From contig MCGE01000001.1 in NCBI GenBank assembly GCA_002105175.1, positions 124,001 to 188,000 of the forward strand: a DNA stretch of 64,000 nt. Reading direction: 5' to 3'. This stretch comes from Absidia repens. Its lineage: Eukaryota > Mucoromycota > Mucoromycetes > Mucorales > Cunninghamellaceae. Shown here one piece after another: positions 1 through 14,611 of the stretch (positions are counted from its first letter, which is position 1; the number at the start of each line of letters is the position of its first letter). The position numbers were made by a program, and so were the translations under genes. The notes beneath the pieces are model-generated. The model was not told the DNA's origin. It ran no database searches and was given only the letters and a program-made list of their open reading frames with translations.

Positions 1-703
1 GCCTTGGACAAAAAGCTTGATGCCATCTGCAAAGACTACGACTACGGCATTGTACCAGGGTCAGTTACAGTGTATATCAGAGACAGGGTTCAAAATACAG
101 GCAGAATGGAGCTGACGATACTGGAAGGCATCATGCTAATTATTGATGCTTTTGATGAAGGATTTATGGTATTTGATATATATATCTATATTTGCATACA
201 AGATTTGAAAGAGGGTTGGGCGGGGACTCATGGTCTGGGGTGGTGCGGACCGACAGAACCTATGACTAATCTTTTTACTTTATTATTATATTGTTTACTA
301 CGAATAGGTGACTTCTTGTACACCATTTATTGACTCACCAACAATGGCAAACTCTTTAAAACTCGTGCAAGATCATTTGCAATACATGTTTGATACTATG
401 GACAATTTATTGATGACCATTTCCCCACTTTTCGCTCAGCGGTTTTTGGATAAAATTCAGACGACTTGTATATCTCCGACTTTGACAGATTTGCCAAAAG
501 CTTTAGATGACTCCACTATCACCACCGCCCTACCTGCTTCGTCGTCGTCTATTCCCTTCAACCCTCTTTTAACTACTTCACCTTCTTCTTCGTCATCTCC
601 ATCATTGTCATCATCGTCATCAACAGCGGCAGCAACACATGTTCATCAATCACAGCAACAGACCTCAAATGTATACAATGATATATTCGACTGGATCCAC
701 TAG
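1..703 (+). CDS. 3' end of an unidentified gene (5' end outside window)
   Basis: The reading frame is open from the first base, and I do not recognise the protein. A likely intron runs from a GTATTT donor at 169 to an AATAG acceptor ending at 307, keeping phase and giving exons 1-168 and 308-703. A second donor near position 70 is also possible, so the junction is uncertain. The last exon starts with a helical-looking stretch (SLKLVQDHLQYMFDTMDNLL), then becomes a Ser/Thr/Pro-rich tail with an almost pure serine tract (about 570-625) and ends in DIFDWIH before TAG at 701-703. A regulatory protein is possible, but no domain supports that. AATAAA-like signals follow near 810. Confidence 0.4.
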
Positions 704-2907
704 TTTAGTCTTTAGAATTGCCATTCCCCGTCCCCTTCCTATCCGCCTTTTGTCACATAGTCATATTATGTACACATATATTCCCCTCATTGTATTTTTA
801 CTTCGATATAATAAAAACAATCGTCAATATATTTTATTTACACTGCAATCAATCAATCGAAGCATTTGAGATATATTTATTGTTTGTAGGAGTTATATCT
901 ATGGTGTGTGGTGTAGTATAGTACAGTGCAGCAATTATGTAAAGTAAACCTTATTCGTGCATATTGTTTATATTCAATTTCAAAATATTCTCTCACATTT
1001 GCAAACTAGAAAGCAGTGGGAGACGCTCGATTGGGGTATGTGTGTGTGTGTGTGTGTGTGTGTGTATTACAAACACAGCAAGACCCAGGCTTATTTAAAT
1101 GATTGCGAAAAGTAGTCATAGTAGGTGAACTAGAAAGCAAATGTTTGGTAGTTCTTTTAAAAAATTGCAATAGCGATATTGTTCATTATCTAATGAGTCA
1201 AAGGATGGTTATAAAAAAATATATTTTATTGAAGCATGTTGGTAGATACTAAAGCTAAAGGCGTGCGGTTCACTGTAACAAGGGATTGAATGGAAGGATC
1301 TGTTGGAGGAAACGGAAAAGAGACGAAAAGTGAGATTTGAAGAATGGTCATCACTAATCTAAAGGAACAATTGTGAAATGGATGTTAATGTAGTGCTATA
1401 CAAGGTATGAGAAAGGCTAAATGGATTCCTGTTATTGAACTACAACAACGAGCCAACACAAAATAGGAGGGATGATGGTAGTTAGTAAAACAGGGATCTA
1501 TTGCACAAGACATGAGAGACATTTATGGGACATTTTCCATTGAAATATGTAAAAAGAGACATATTTTATTCAGATATAGACAAACTAACACTAAACTAAG
1601 CTAATGATGTTTCCAAAAAGCTAACTAATGGTGCCGTCAGATCATAGATCCAAAATGAAAGGGTCTCCCCATGCATGTTGTCATCCCTGAGCTGAAAACC
1701 CTTCTAAACTAGTCCTGATACAATTCTAAGTTTAACGTCGCACCATAGTAGTTGAATGTTGAAGAAAAAATAAAGGGAAAACTAATAAACAAATAGAAAG
1801 AGAGCCGAGAAATAAAGAAAGCAAGAGAGAGAAAATAATAAAATATTTCACGTGGCGGAATTTGAATCATTACTTTTTGTCGTCTTTCGGGTTTGCGATT
1901 TTTTTGTAGATACAAAAAGGAAGTGCCTCTTTTCTTTTTTCTACAAGCAATATGCAACGTAATCAACATTGTTATCCTCTTATATTGGCAGTAACCACCA
2001 CTATTAAATATCATCTCCATGATTGTTTTCATCTCTTGATGCCTTTGCAGACAAGGTAGAACAATTCGGCCTAATTTAGTCACTCCCTTTACTTACAGAA
2101 TAGTTTGTCACTCACTGGATCTCTAATAGCCCACATTTAGATAGGCATCATAATATGAACATTAGACCAGTTTAGTTTAGCTGTCATTGTTATATATTAT
2201 CTGAAAAAAAAACATCTTGTTTTTTGTTTTTTAATCGTCTTTCATACATTTGTTTTGTCTTTCGAATGGGTGTATCCACAAATTACTTTTTGGTGCTCCT
2301 GCGTGTGGAAAAAAAGGCTGATGTGTGTGTGTGAAAATTAAAAAAAGGCTAGTTAGGAGACCACATTGATCAACATTATGCTCAGCGTACACTACGTTTC
2401 TAAATATAGGGGAGAAAGACATATTTTGCATTGTGTTCGCTAATGACTGTGGTGGACGCATGGAAAGAGGACAATGGAGGACACATAAAAAAAAAGAGTA
2501 GAGGGCAGCTCATACAAAATATGGTGTTTATGCTCAGTGAAAGGTATTTAGTTGACCTGTAAACTGTAAATTCCATTTTTTTTTTTTTGTGAATGTGTTG
2601 ATGTTGTAATCCCTTGACTACTGTCAAATACTCAAAGGCGTTTTTCTTTATTATAAAAATACAAACCATCCAAACAAATAACTTTGTTCCATTTCACCTT
2701 TACTATCATACCACGTACTTAAACTTATGTCAAGTACGTAAAATAAGTATCCTTAACATTTTCGGTGAGATCCACTTTTTTTTTTTTTTGTTCTCGCAGA
2801 AGTGCTCCATTTGAATGCTGATGAAGCATGGGTAATAAATATGTATATATATATGGTACTTTTTCTCAATAAACATGAGTAGTCATTCCATTTGAACTGG
2901 GTGTCTT

Positions 2908-2938
<31 letters not shown>

Positions 2939-3121
2939 GAAAAAAAAAAACAGGAGACCATCTCAATCTACACATTGATAGTCAGCCTCAATTAAAACTA
3001 GCTCTAAAATGAAATACGAATGCAAAGGCGAAGATAACCAATGTATGTATAATAAATAAAAAATGCGAGTTTATTTCAAAATATGCGTTTCAACCATCAC
3101 TATTAATACTACTATTACTAT
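704..3121. other. Intergenic stretch with repeat copy A, (TG)n and poly-T tracts
   Basis: No convincing gene is visible. It holds repeat copy A (listed separately), a (TG)n microsatellite at 1039-1065, a run of about 30 T at 2909-2938 followed by about 10 A, and shorter A/T runs. AATAAA in minus orientation near 3070-3075 probably serves the transporter gene on the minus strand. Confidence 0.6.
1080..2105 (-). repeat. Dispersed repeat family, copy A
   Basis: One of seven copies. The 71-bp core is at 1648-1718; an AATAAA-type signal (on the minus strand) lies near 1565, and a CACGTG box at 1849-1854 is on the other side of the core beyond a purine-rich tract. Strand is given in the direction E-box to core to AATAAA. 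Beyond the E-box, similarity to copy D continues to about 2105. Outer limits are approximate, because they were placed where similarity to the other copies fades by eye. Confidence 0.75.
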
Positions 3122-5295
3122 CTACAAAAAACTAACAATTGTACCAGAGGTGGCCATAATAACCGAAATGATCAACAAAATATAATCAATCAATTTTGTC
3201 CAAGGAGATAAAGAATCACCAAACAAGTATAGGTGGCAGACCAGAGGGAAGATACCAGAGATGACGAAAGAAAAGAAGGCACCCAACAAGCCCATGATTT
3301 TGTCAAATCCTGGAATTATCCATGCCAGTAAGATGATTCCTGCACTGACCATCATTTTTCCAATCACAGATACCGAAGGTTCGACCCAAGCATGATCTTG
3401 ACAGAATTGTTCCATTTTAGGAGTGCGATACAGCCATAATTGCCATGTCAAATTCACTGGATTCAATGTAAGACCGTATTTGGCAATAGGATTCATTGCA
3501 ATCAACCATACTGCTAACCGATTTAATGCTTGATTATATTCAGGGATTGTCACTAGGTTTTGAGTAATCTAAAACCACAAAGGTGAGCGTCAATCTAGTT
3601 ATGTATATAACTAACTGTATTCATTTTTGCTTTTACCTCTTGCATTGTTTGAGATCCGAACATCAGATAACCACTGGTTGCCACACCGAAGTAAATAATT
3701 GCCGTTGCCAAATAACTGTAGTTTACCATAGTGCCATATTGTTTGGGGTTGGCCATATCACGATAGACCGTCGGAAACACAGCGCCTCCTGCAAAAGCCG
3801 CCATAATCAGTCCAAATGACAACGGCACTTTCATCCAATCCACAGGCCACAATGATGTATCCTATAAAAATGCCCCTAGTATCAGTATATGTTTCGTCTT
3901 TGCTTTTTTTTTTTTAATTTCTTGAAAATCTTACAGCAGGAGTCAACAAGCTACCGGGTGCGTCCTGTTTCGATACACCGTCTACAACTACTACACCCAA
4001 GATACTAAAAGCAGAAATGATCCCAAGTAAGCTTGTATAGGAAAGATGTCGCACGGGTAAGAAGAGCATAGGCGTCAATATAAAGAATGAGATCAGCCGA
4101 ATTTGTTCAACGCTGAAACCTGGGAATAAGGCATCAATACCATCACCTAAAAGAACGACTAGAGCCACACTATATAATAAATCACGCCAGTTTGCGTCAG
4201 CGGGGTTCTATCTCCCTTTGCATACGCACACACATTTGTTACATATATGATATTGTTTACCTGCTCGTAATCAATTCCGTTATAAATAATAGTGTAATAC
4301 CGATACGACCGTGGACCCCAAAAGTAAGTGCACCTAAATCACCATAAGTTCGGGAATCAGGATCCTTATCGAGACATTGAGCTAAGAGCTTCGCAGTATA
4401 ATTGGTTAAGCCTAAACAAAATACGAACACAGACATGCCAATGACCCACCCAGCACACTGAACGAACACAATATACAAGTGAATAAAAAAAAAAAAAAAG
4501 AGAAAAGAGAGGGAGACTGTGGTACGAGTGTCTATTATTTTCTTACCTTGAATCCCATTGGCAAAGCAATTATACCAATTCCCATCAAGATATTGATGGA
4601 GTTGAACGTTGATTGGGCAAAGGAGGATTTTTTCACAGGGGCAAGGGGCGCCATAGTTGTAGAGGAGGCATCTTCATTGTGAGCAGCCAAAAGGGATTGT
4701 ACATCAGCCATCGTGCTTTGTCGAGAAAGGACTTGATCCAATTGACTGAAGTATATGGACGGTCGTTCAAAGTGACTGGAGTTACTTTTGGTAGTTTCGT
4801 ATCTTGTGAGAATAGATTGCTGCCCATCATTGGATAGTCGTCGGTAACTAGTAAAAGCAATCAAGTTGACAATAAATTTTAGTATCAAATTGCTTTATAT
4901 AAGATGGGTTATTTTATCATCATTGTCATCATCACTGGTTTACCCTGAATAGCTTGACATATAATCTTCCTATTAATTACAAATAAAATTAGATCATGAT
5001 TTGCACATTGTTGTTCTGTGATACTTACCAGAGAGCTTGAATGAGGTACAGATAGGTTTTCAGCCATGAAGTTCATTGATGTTCTTGAATAGGATGTAAC
5101 AAAAGAGCCAAGGCGATCGGAAAAGGATCCTCCGGTAATAGACCGAGTCAGTCCAGTAGGAGCTTCTTCATCGTAATAAGAATCTTGATGACCAGAAGAC
5201 GTTGCGCCATAAGATAACTGGGAAGGATGAATATTGCGGATTCTTGGTACCCCTTCATCAGAGGTGCGCCCCTTGCTTCCAGGTATATCCATCAA
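3122..5295 (-). CDS. AVT-type vacuolar amino acid/H+ transporter
   Basis: A multispanning transporter of the Aa_trans (AAAP) family, predicted at about 565 residues. Such proteins exchange amino acids for protons, usually across the vacuolar membrane. Seven exons keep phase: 5029-5295, 4944-4969 (a 26-nt microexon), 4547-4847, 4261-4457, 3935-4169, 3637-3861, 3122-3568. The first 170 or so residues are hydrophilic and Ser-rich, as in AVT1-like proteins. The family's first membrane segment follows (FNSINILMGIGIIALPMGFK), then about ten more hydrophobic segments to the C-terminus. The microexon is needed for phase: joining exon 1 directly to exon 3 breaks the frame. ATG 5293-5295 is followed at once by a second ATG. 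Substrate cannot be told from sequence. Confidence 0.92.
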
Positions 5296-6190
5296 GAATA
5301 AATAATATATAATTGAAAGGGTTAGAGGGGGGTAATAAATGTAACCAAAAAATGGAAAAAGTAAAAGAGGGATATCAATAAAAAAAGGGAATAAAAGAAA
5401 TCATGTTTTTATAGTTGACTTTCTCGAAAGGTTAAACTCTTTTAAACGCCGACATCAAGATCGAAAGAATCGTTTGTAGACACTCTGTCCTTTTATAGTA
5501 TCTCAAGGAGTCAAGGGGAGTTAAAAGGCCTCATTTTCTCTGAAACAGTTACAGAGTTCATACTCCACTTTCAGCTTCTTATTAAAGAGACGAAACTGCC
5601 ATCATCTTTCAACCAATGATGACTGCAGTACCATGAAAGTATTGGAAATCATCATGGTAATAAGGAGACTCTGTATTGTAACACCATAACAAGATTAAAC
5701 GAGCATCATTTGTTTGTTTTGAGATCGTTCAACAAAACAAGAAGATGGTGATGGTAGCTGGTAGGTACAAGAAGTCCTTAGCGACCAATCAATTTTTTTA
5801 ATAAGTAAACAAACCCTTATAATTGGATTTCCGATCAACGTCAAAATCAAAAAAAAAAAAAGCATTGGGGATGATGTTGCCCTTCATAACTCCAACCCCC
5901 CCCCCAAAAAAAAAAGAAATTTTGGCCAATCTTTGCGTCCAGAAATCGAAGTCATCTTATTCACCGAAAAGTGTCTCTAATCGAGCAGTGGAAACCATAA
6001 ATAAATAGGAAATCCATTTTCATTGTGCCCTGAAAAATATTGCTCGTCTCTAAATCGGGAGCTGATTTATCGATGATTTTTTATTGGCAGGTTATGAACC
6101 GTTCAATATCAAAAAAAATCATGAACTTTTTTCTGACTCCGCATTTCTTCCTCTTTTATTTATTTTCAATATCAAAAAACATCATCATCG
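5296..6190. promoter_or_regulatory. Divergent intergenic region, transporter / SEC23
   Basis: About 895 bp between two divergently read start codons, so it must hold both promoters. It is AT-rich with A runs near 5850 and 5910. No clear TATA box or known site was recognised, and no gene is seen. Confidence 0.5.
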
Positions 6191-9233
<3,043 letters not shown>

Positions 9234-9929
9234 TTAGACTATTAGATATATTGCTTCAATTTGTACCCATTATCTACTTCAATTTTTTTTTTTACCCATT
9301 ACTTTTGTGCCTTTCTTTATTCCTTTGTTTATTAGAATTACTTATTTGATACATTTCTCTTTTATTATTATTATTATCATTATTTTGTTATCCTTTTCGT
9401 CTTCCTCTCATAATGAAACAATAAACTGAAATTAGACACATTTATACAATATCACAAACACATCAGGATATATGTTACTTGATTCACAATTCCATTTAAT
9501 GACGTTTGGTAGCTGGTGGGATAGTGAATAAAGAACTGCAGTAGGTAGGATGATTTGTTCTTTAATGTTTAACCATTTAATATGATAGTAAAATTGAAAA
9601 GGAACAAAGTTAGGCTGTTGGTTTTTCATTACATATATATATATAAAGCCTTGGGCATTTGAACTTGATCGGGTTTGACTTAGAGGTTGAGATACTGCAA
9701 CAGCAAGACCATTACCTCCTCTCCCTCCCCCCCCCAAAAAAAAAATGTTAGGACTTCAACCAATATATTCTTATACATTTATCGATGCTTATTTTTTTAG
9801 CCGCACTTCACTGCTCTTTTTTCAATGCGTGTACCACAACCGTCTTCCCAAATCAATTTAAAAATTACTCTCTCCCCTGTAGTTAGAAACCCAGTATGTA
9901 CGACTCATCAATGTTGACTCATACCTGTT

Positions 9930-9964
<35 letters not shown>

Positions 9965-11439
9965 GCACACTCACATCTACACAGAAACTTTTTTTCTATA
10001 AGTGTAGCTACAGTACTGTACAGTACAATGCCCATATTAACGACATTAACGGGAAAACACAATAGCATCGATATTATGGGTATAGTAATATGGCTATTTT
10101 TACGTACGTAGCCCTGAGATATCTAGCAAGACAGAGTTTCCTTTGCCAAGCACTACAGAAAAGACTTCAAATCCCGCCCACGTGAATTTTATTTACTCCC
10201 GTTTTACTTTTTTCGCACTCTTTCTTTTCATTTTCATTTTTTCTTTCTTTAATTCTTCACAATTATGGTTCCGGTGGGGTTATGATGTACTTAGATTAGT
10301 GTCAGGACTAGTTTAGAAGGGTTTTCAGCTCAGGGATTATAAGATGCATGGGAAAACTCTTTCATTTTGGATTCAGGATTTGGAACCACCATTAGTTGGC
10401 TTTTTGGAACTTCCATTAGATTAGTATAGTCAATAGTTTGATTCTATATTTGAATAAAATATGTCTTTTTTTTTTTTTTACACATTTCATTACAAAATGA
10501 CACATAAGTTATCTCTCATGTCTTGTGCAATAGATCCCTTTTTTATTACATGACCTGTTCTAACAGATGTCAAGCTTCAATAGCAAATGTCCCTTTATTT
10601 TTTATTCATAGAATATACGTTATATTAGCTCCCATTTTGCAAATTTCCTTTAAACTAGTGTCAACCATAATCTTCCCAAGCTTCCTCCAATAGATCCTTT
10701 CATTAACTTTCCTTTCGTTATAATGAACTCCTCAGCCTTAATTTTAGTATCTACCGTTTATATTAATAAATATGCCTTTTTACCACTGAATAATCGGATA
10801 ATATACAATGTCGCATTTGTAACTGTTTGTAAATGACCTATCAAACACTTGTGCTTTAATCGAATCTCTATGTCTACTTCTTATCTATGACTACATGTGC
10901 ACCCCCTGAGACCCGCTCTAATTCATATCAAACACCTATATTTACTATTGATATATCGGAGTTCATTTCCTACGTTGGAAGTATAAAACATGGGATTCTC
11001 GCCTTGTTACTATAGACGAATTGGAAGGTTGGGTTTTGGTTTTATTCTATTTTGTTTAATGGTATTTAACCGCAAAATAAATTGTGAATCAACACCCCCC
11101 CCTCTTGGATTTAGGCAATACCATGAGTAGATTCTGTCTTCCACTGTTGTATCACAATAGCCAAATATGATTTCAGAATGGGACCTGAAAAAAAAAATTC
11201 GCATGCACCCTGACCGTATCCAACAAACTGTAACGAGCGCCGTCACATAACAATAACCATAATCATTACATCACAATAAAACCGTTTCTACAACCTTCCC
11301 CCTTCGTAGAAAACATCAGCACAGCAACGCAACATGGTCATTAACCATACCGCAAAGACAAAATAAGAATAAAAATAATAATAATAAAACGTACAAAACA
11401 AAACTTTATTGAATAAAAAAAGCAATTCTAAAACTATAA
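9234..11439. other. Intergenic stretch with repeat copy B
   Basis: No gene recognised. It contains the SEC23 3' UTR signal, a run of about 35 T (9928-9963), repeat copy B and assorted A/T tracts. AATAAA in minus orientation at about 11406-11415 probably ends the F-box gene. Confidence 0.55.
10165..10930 (+). repeat. Dispersed repeat family, copy B
   Basis: Orientation opposite to copy A. CACGTG within CCCGCCCACGTGAA is at 10179-10184, a T/C-rich tract follows, the 71-bp core is at 10302-10372, and AATAAAATATGTC starts near 10453. Similarity to copies C' and F continues weakly to about 10930. Confidence 0.75.
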
Positions 11440-13529
11440 CTATTTGACATTTAAGGAAGAGGCAGGTACCGAATCCGGATTGCTACCATCGGACGTTTTC
11501 CAAATCCACCAGGGTCCACCATATTCTTCATCACCCCATCGGCCACAAATCCCCATAGGTAAAGCAAACTTGCCAGAGTATTCCCAGGTCTCGCCCGATT
11601 CCACGTAGGTCTTTTCCCATGTCACCTGGCCATCTTCGGTATCATCAATCAGCCCCATTACAGTGAAGCTGCCGAGATTATCAACGCCTGCGCCTTCAAA
11701 TTTCGTCAGGGGACACGCCTTCATATGCATTTGTGGGAATTGGACAGACGTTGGATGTATATCGTCTGTCAATGATGAAGATGAATCGATAGTGCATTTT
11801 CTTCGTTTCCTCGGTGACTCGGTGTTGTTATTGTTACTGTGGTGATGATGGTGGCTGCTGCTGGTGTCATCGTGAGCGTTGGTCCAACGTGATGGCCACG
11901 ATGTGGATCCAGATGATGTTAAGGAAGAGAAGTTGGTGGGTGTTGTTGCTGATATTAATGATGTTGATGTTGATGCTGATGATGATGCTTCGGTAAGTGG
12001 TTGTAATGTAGATGAAGATGCAAATGTTGAATTAGTTGGTATTGATGAGGACAAGGCTGTTGTAGATGGGTATGATATTGATGTAAGAGCTGGCGTTGCT
12101 TCTGATGAAAAGGTGGAGGTTGCGGCCATACTAGCAGCCGTTGAGGTTGATATTAATGTTGCCGAGGTTGTGGCGTCGTTGACGTCGTCCAAGGGCACAA
12201 TCCGAATAGAGAGACGCATAGGACCATCGAACCAGTCTTCAGTCTCAGTGGCAACTTCTTCGGGGTCCACAAAAGAGTAGTAGCCGAGCCAATCGCCTTC
12301 AATATGATGAGCTTCACTAACAAAATTGGATGAGCTAGCGAAACCCGAGTCGCGATAGATATTGCTGGATGGCAAGGAGGTCACACTTTCAGTCCAAGGA
12401 CGTTTGAGTTGCCTGGTTTGATCGTCCACTTGAGAATTGATGAAAAGATTTCGTTCATATCGGCGGAGAAATTCCACATCAAACATGTCGGAGCTTATTT
12501 GGAATAAAGGGATGGGTACACAACTAGGAATAACGGAGTAAAGAGAAGGATGAGAGGCAAAGAATGTGGTGAAAAAGAGATGCAGAGCAGCGGCAGGAGC
12601 ATCCAAGGCAGGATAGAAAGTAAGAGGTAGCTCATCATCGCTAGGGGTTTCATTGTTGTGTTGGGCTGATGCATGAAAAGGTCGTAGTGGCATGTGTTTG
12701 GTGATCAAAGAGTCAGCCGCTTCAAAGTTGTAAGCATACTGGCTTAATTCGGTTGATACGATTTGAGCTGAGCTACGGCTATCCAGAGCACGGAAGTGAG
12801 ATGTGATGCTAAAATCTGTAAATAAGGAATAATCTATAATGTGAATAAAATTCTAGAAGAAAAAAAAAAACAAACATATGTGATCTTTACCATAATTGAC
12901 TAGGAGTGATAAAATCGGGAGAACCACAGGAAAGAGTCTTCGATCACGATGTTGATCTAGCTCATAGGCAGCTACTGCAGCAACATGGACTTTGTAGTTC
13001 AAAAGGTGAGACATATTCCGTTCATCTAACCAGAAAAAGAGGACATGTGTTAGTTAAAACGTAATATGGAATGATGTCCTTTTTCCTTACCATGTTCAGT
13101 AATCATATCCCAAATGATTTCCCATCGCACACTGTCCAATAGATCAACACTGGTAGGTTGAGAAGCAAACGCTTCGCAAGCATAAAGAGCTTTACACCGT
13201 AACTTCATCACCTTTTGCCAGTCCCATCGATCAAGCTTTCGTCGGTATATAGCGCGGGTGTCGAATCGTTCATGGAATGCACGTGGCCATAGCGTAGTGA
13301 ATCGCCAAGGATCGTGATGAATAAGGTGATGTAAAGTATGGCTGCATTTTGATAATTCATTCAAGGACTGAGGATACAAATTGTCGTTATCAGGTAAATT
13401 CGCGACATCGGTGATGATTTGAAGTACAAGTTCTCTTGGTAATGTGAGTAATAAGCACGAATTGTTATTGCTGTTGATTATCGTTGTTGGTGGAGAATGT
13501 TGATCAAGCCAAAGTCGTTTCAACTTCAT
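11440..13529 (-). CDS. F-box protein with conserved C-terminal Trp/Gly-rich domain
   Basis: Probable substrate-recognition subunit of an SCF ubiquitin ligase, inferred from the F-box alone. Exons: 13091-13529, 12891-13025, 11440-12815, in phase, 649 residues. The F-box sits near residues 28-85 (LLTLPRELVLQIITDVANL, later LNELSKCSHTLHHLI). A second region near residues 330-390 begins GDWLGYYSFVDPEE. A long Ser/Thr-rich low-complexity linker with His and Asn runs follows, and the protein ends with a conserved-looking block (GSFTVMGLIDD, VTWEKTY, YSGKFALPMGICGRWGD, GGPWWIWK). The split WxGxY...W-rich halves look like one folded domain interrupted by the linker. Targets are unknown. Confidence 0.85.
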
Positions 13530-14611
13530 GTTTATTTCTTTTGGTACAAAAATAAATCAAGGTAGAGTAAAAATACAAACAAGGTCAAAGAAGAAAAAGG
13601 AAGAAAAAAGGAAAAGGAAAAAAAAAAAGGAGTGGAGTAAGAAGCGTCCTTTAATAAAAAAAAACCATTCAATATTTTTATTGGTTTATAAACCCAGTGG
13701 AGTCTTTGATGCCCAGACCCTAACACATCAACACTAGATTCCTCAATATGGTAAGTACGGTTGGCGCCTGGTAAAAAAACCAAAAAAAAACATTTTTTCG
13801 AATTGATTCATTGATTCAGTTTTTGATATGTCTCGCCTTCCATATACCGGTAAATGTTTTTCAGCCCCACTGACATTGTATTAGTATCTTTTTTCATAGC
13901 CATGTCGTATTAAATTAAAACTAGTGGGCTTACTTCCGTCATGTATGTATGTATAGTTCAATAAAGAACTGGAAAAAACACAATTTAATTTTTTTGATTT
14001 TTGCTTTTTTTTCGTTTCGTACACCAGACCAACTCAATTTTATCCTATACCAATGGTTTTTCAAAAGACTTCTGACTTTGAATTTTAAGCTAAAAACGGT
14101 GCCTTTTTGCTGTGATAGTACAGTATTTTTAGATCCAACCTTCATTACAAGAAATACAATATCTTCTTTTCCTTCTTTTTACCATGCCTAAAAGAAAACT
14201 ATACTATTAGAAAAAACAATATCGAGCCGACTCGAGAAAGCTCGTTTTTGTGCATCCTTGATATCTTTCTCACCTATTACAAACTACAATCAGAAGGCCC
14301 ACGTTATATACTTTTTTTCTTTTAGGCCTGACATGTACAAAACTTGGCGCTAAATAAACCCACACTCACATTTCTGAGACACCAACATATAAATAATACT
14401 TTAAAATGATCAATAATTTTATTGCTATAGATATGATGATTGGTATATTTTGTATAATAAATAAATAATAAGAAGAATAAGAATAACCCCCAGTAAAAGT
14501 TGACTACCCCTAAAAAAGGAGTAACATAAAAAAAAACTAAATGGACTAACGAACTAACTAATAAAGACTAAAAACAATAATAAAAACACAACTAAATAAT
14601 ATGTACCTAAA
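13530..14611. other. Intergenic stretch, no feature seen
   Basis: AT-rich sequence with short A and T runs. It contains the promoter of the F-box gene and the 3' UTR of the tryptophan-rich gene (AATAAA-like signals on the minus strand near 14415-14425). Nothing else is supported. Confidence 0.45.

Noticed and set aside
1039..1065. CRISPR-like or satellite array
   Set aside because: It is a simple (TG)n microsatellite; no spaced repeats with unique spacers occur anywhere in the window, which is a fungal nuclear region.
11879..12280. 133-codon open frame on the plus strand opposite the F-box gene
   Set aside because: Mirror of the Ser/Thr repeat on the true coding strand; Val/Asp/Ala-rich shadow.
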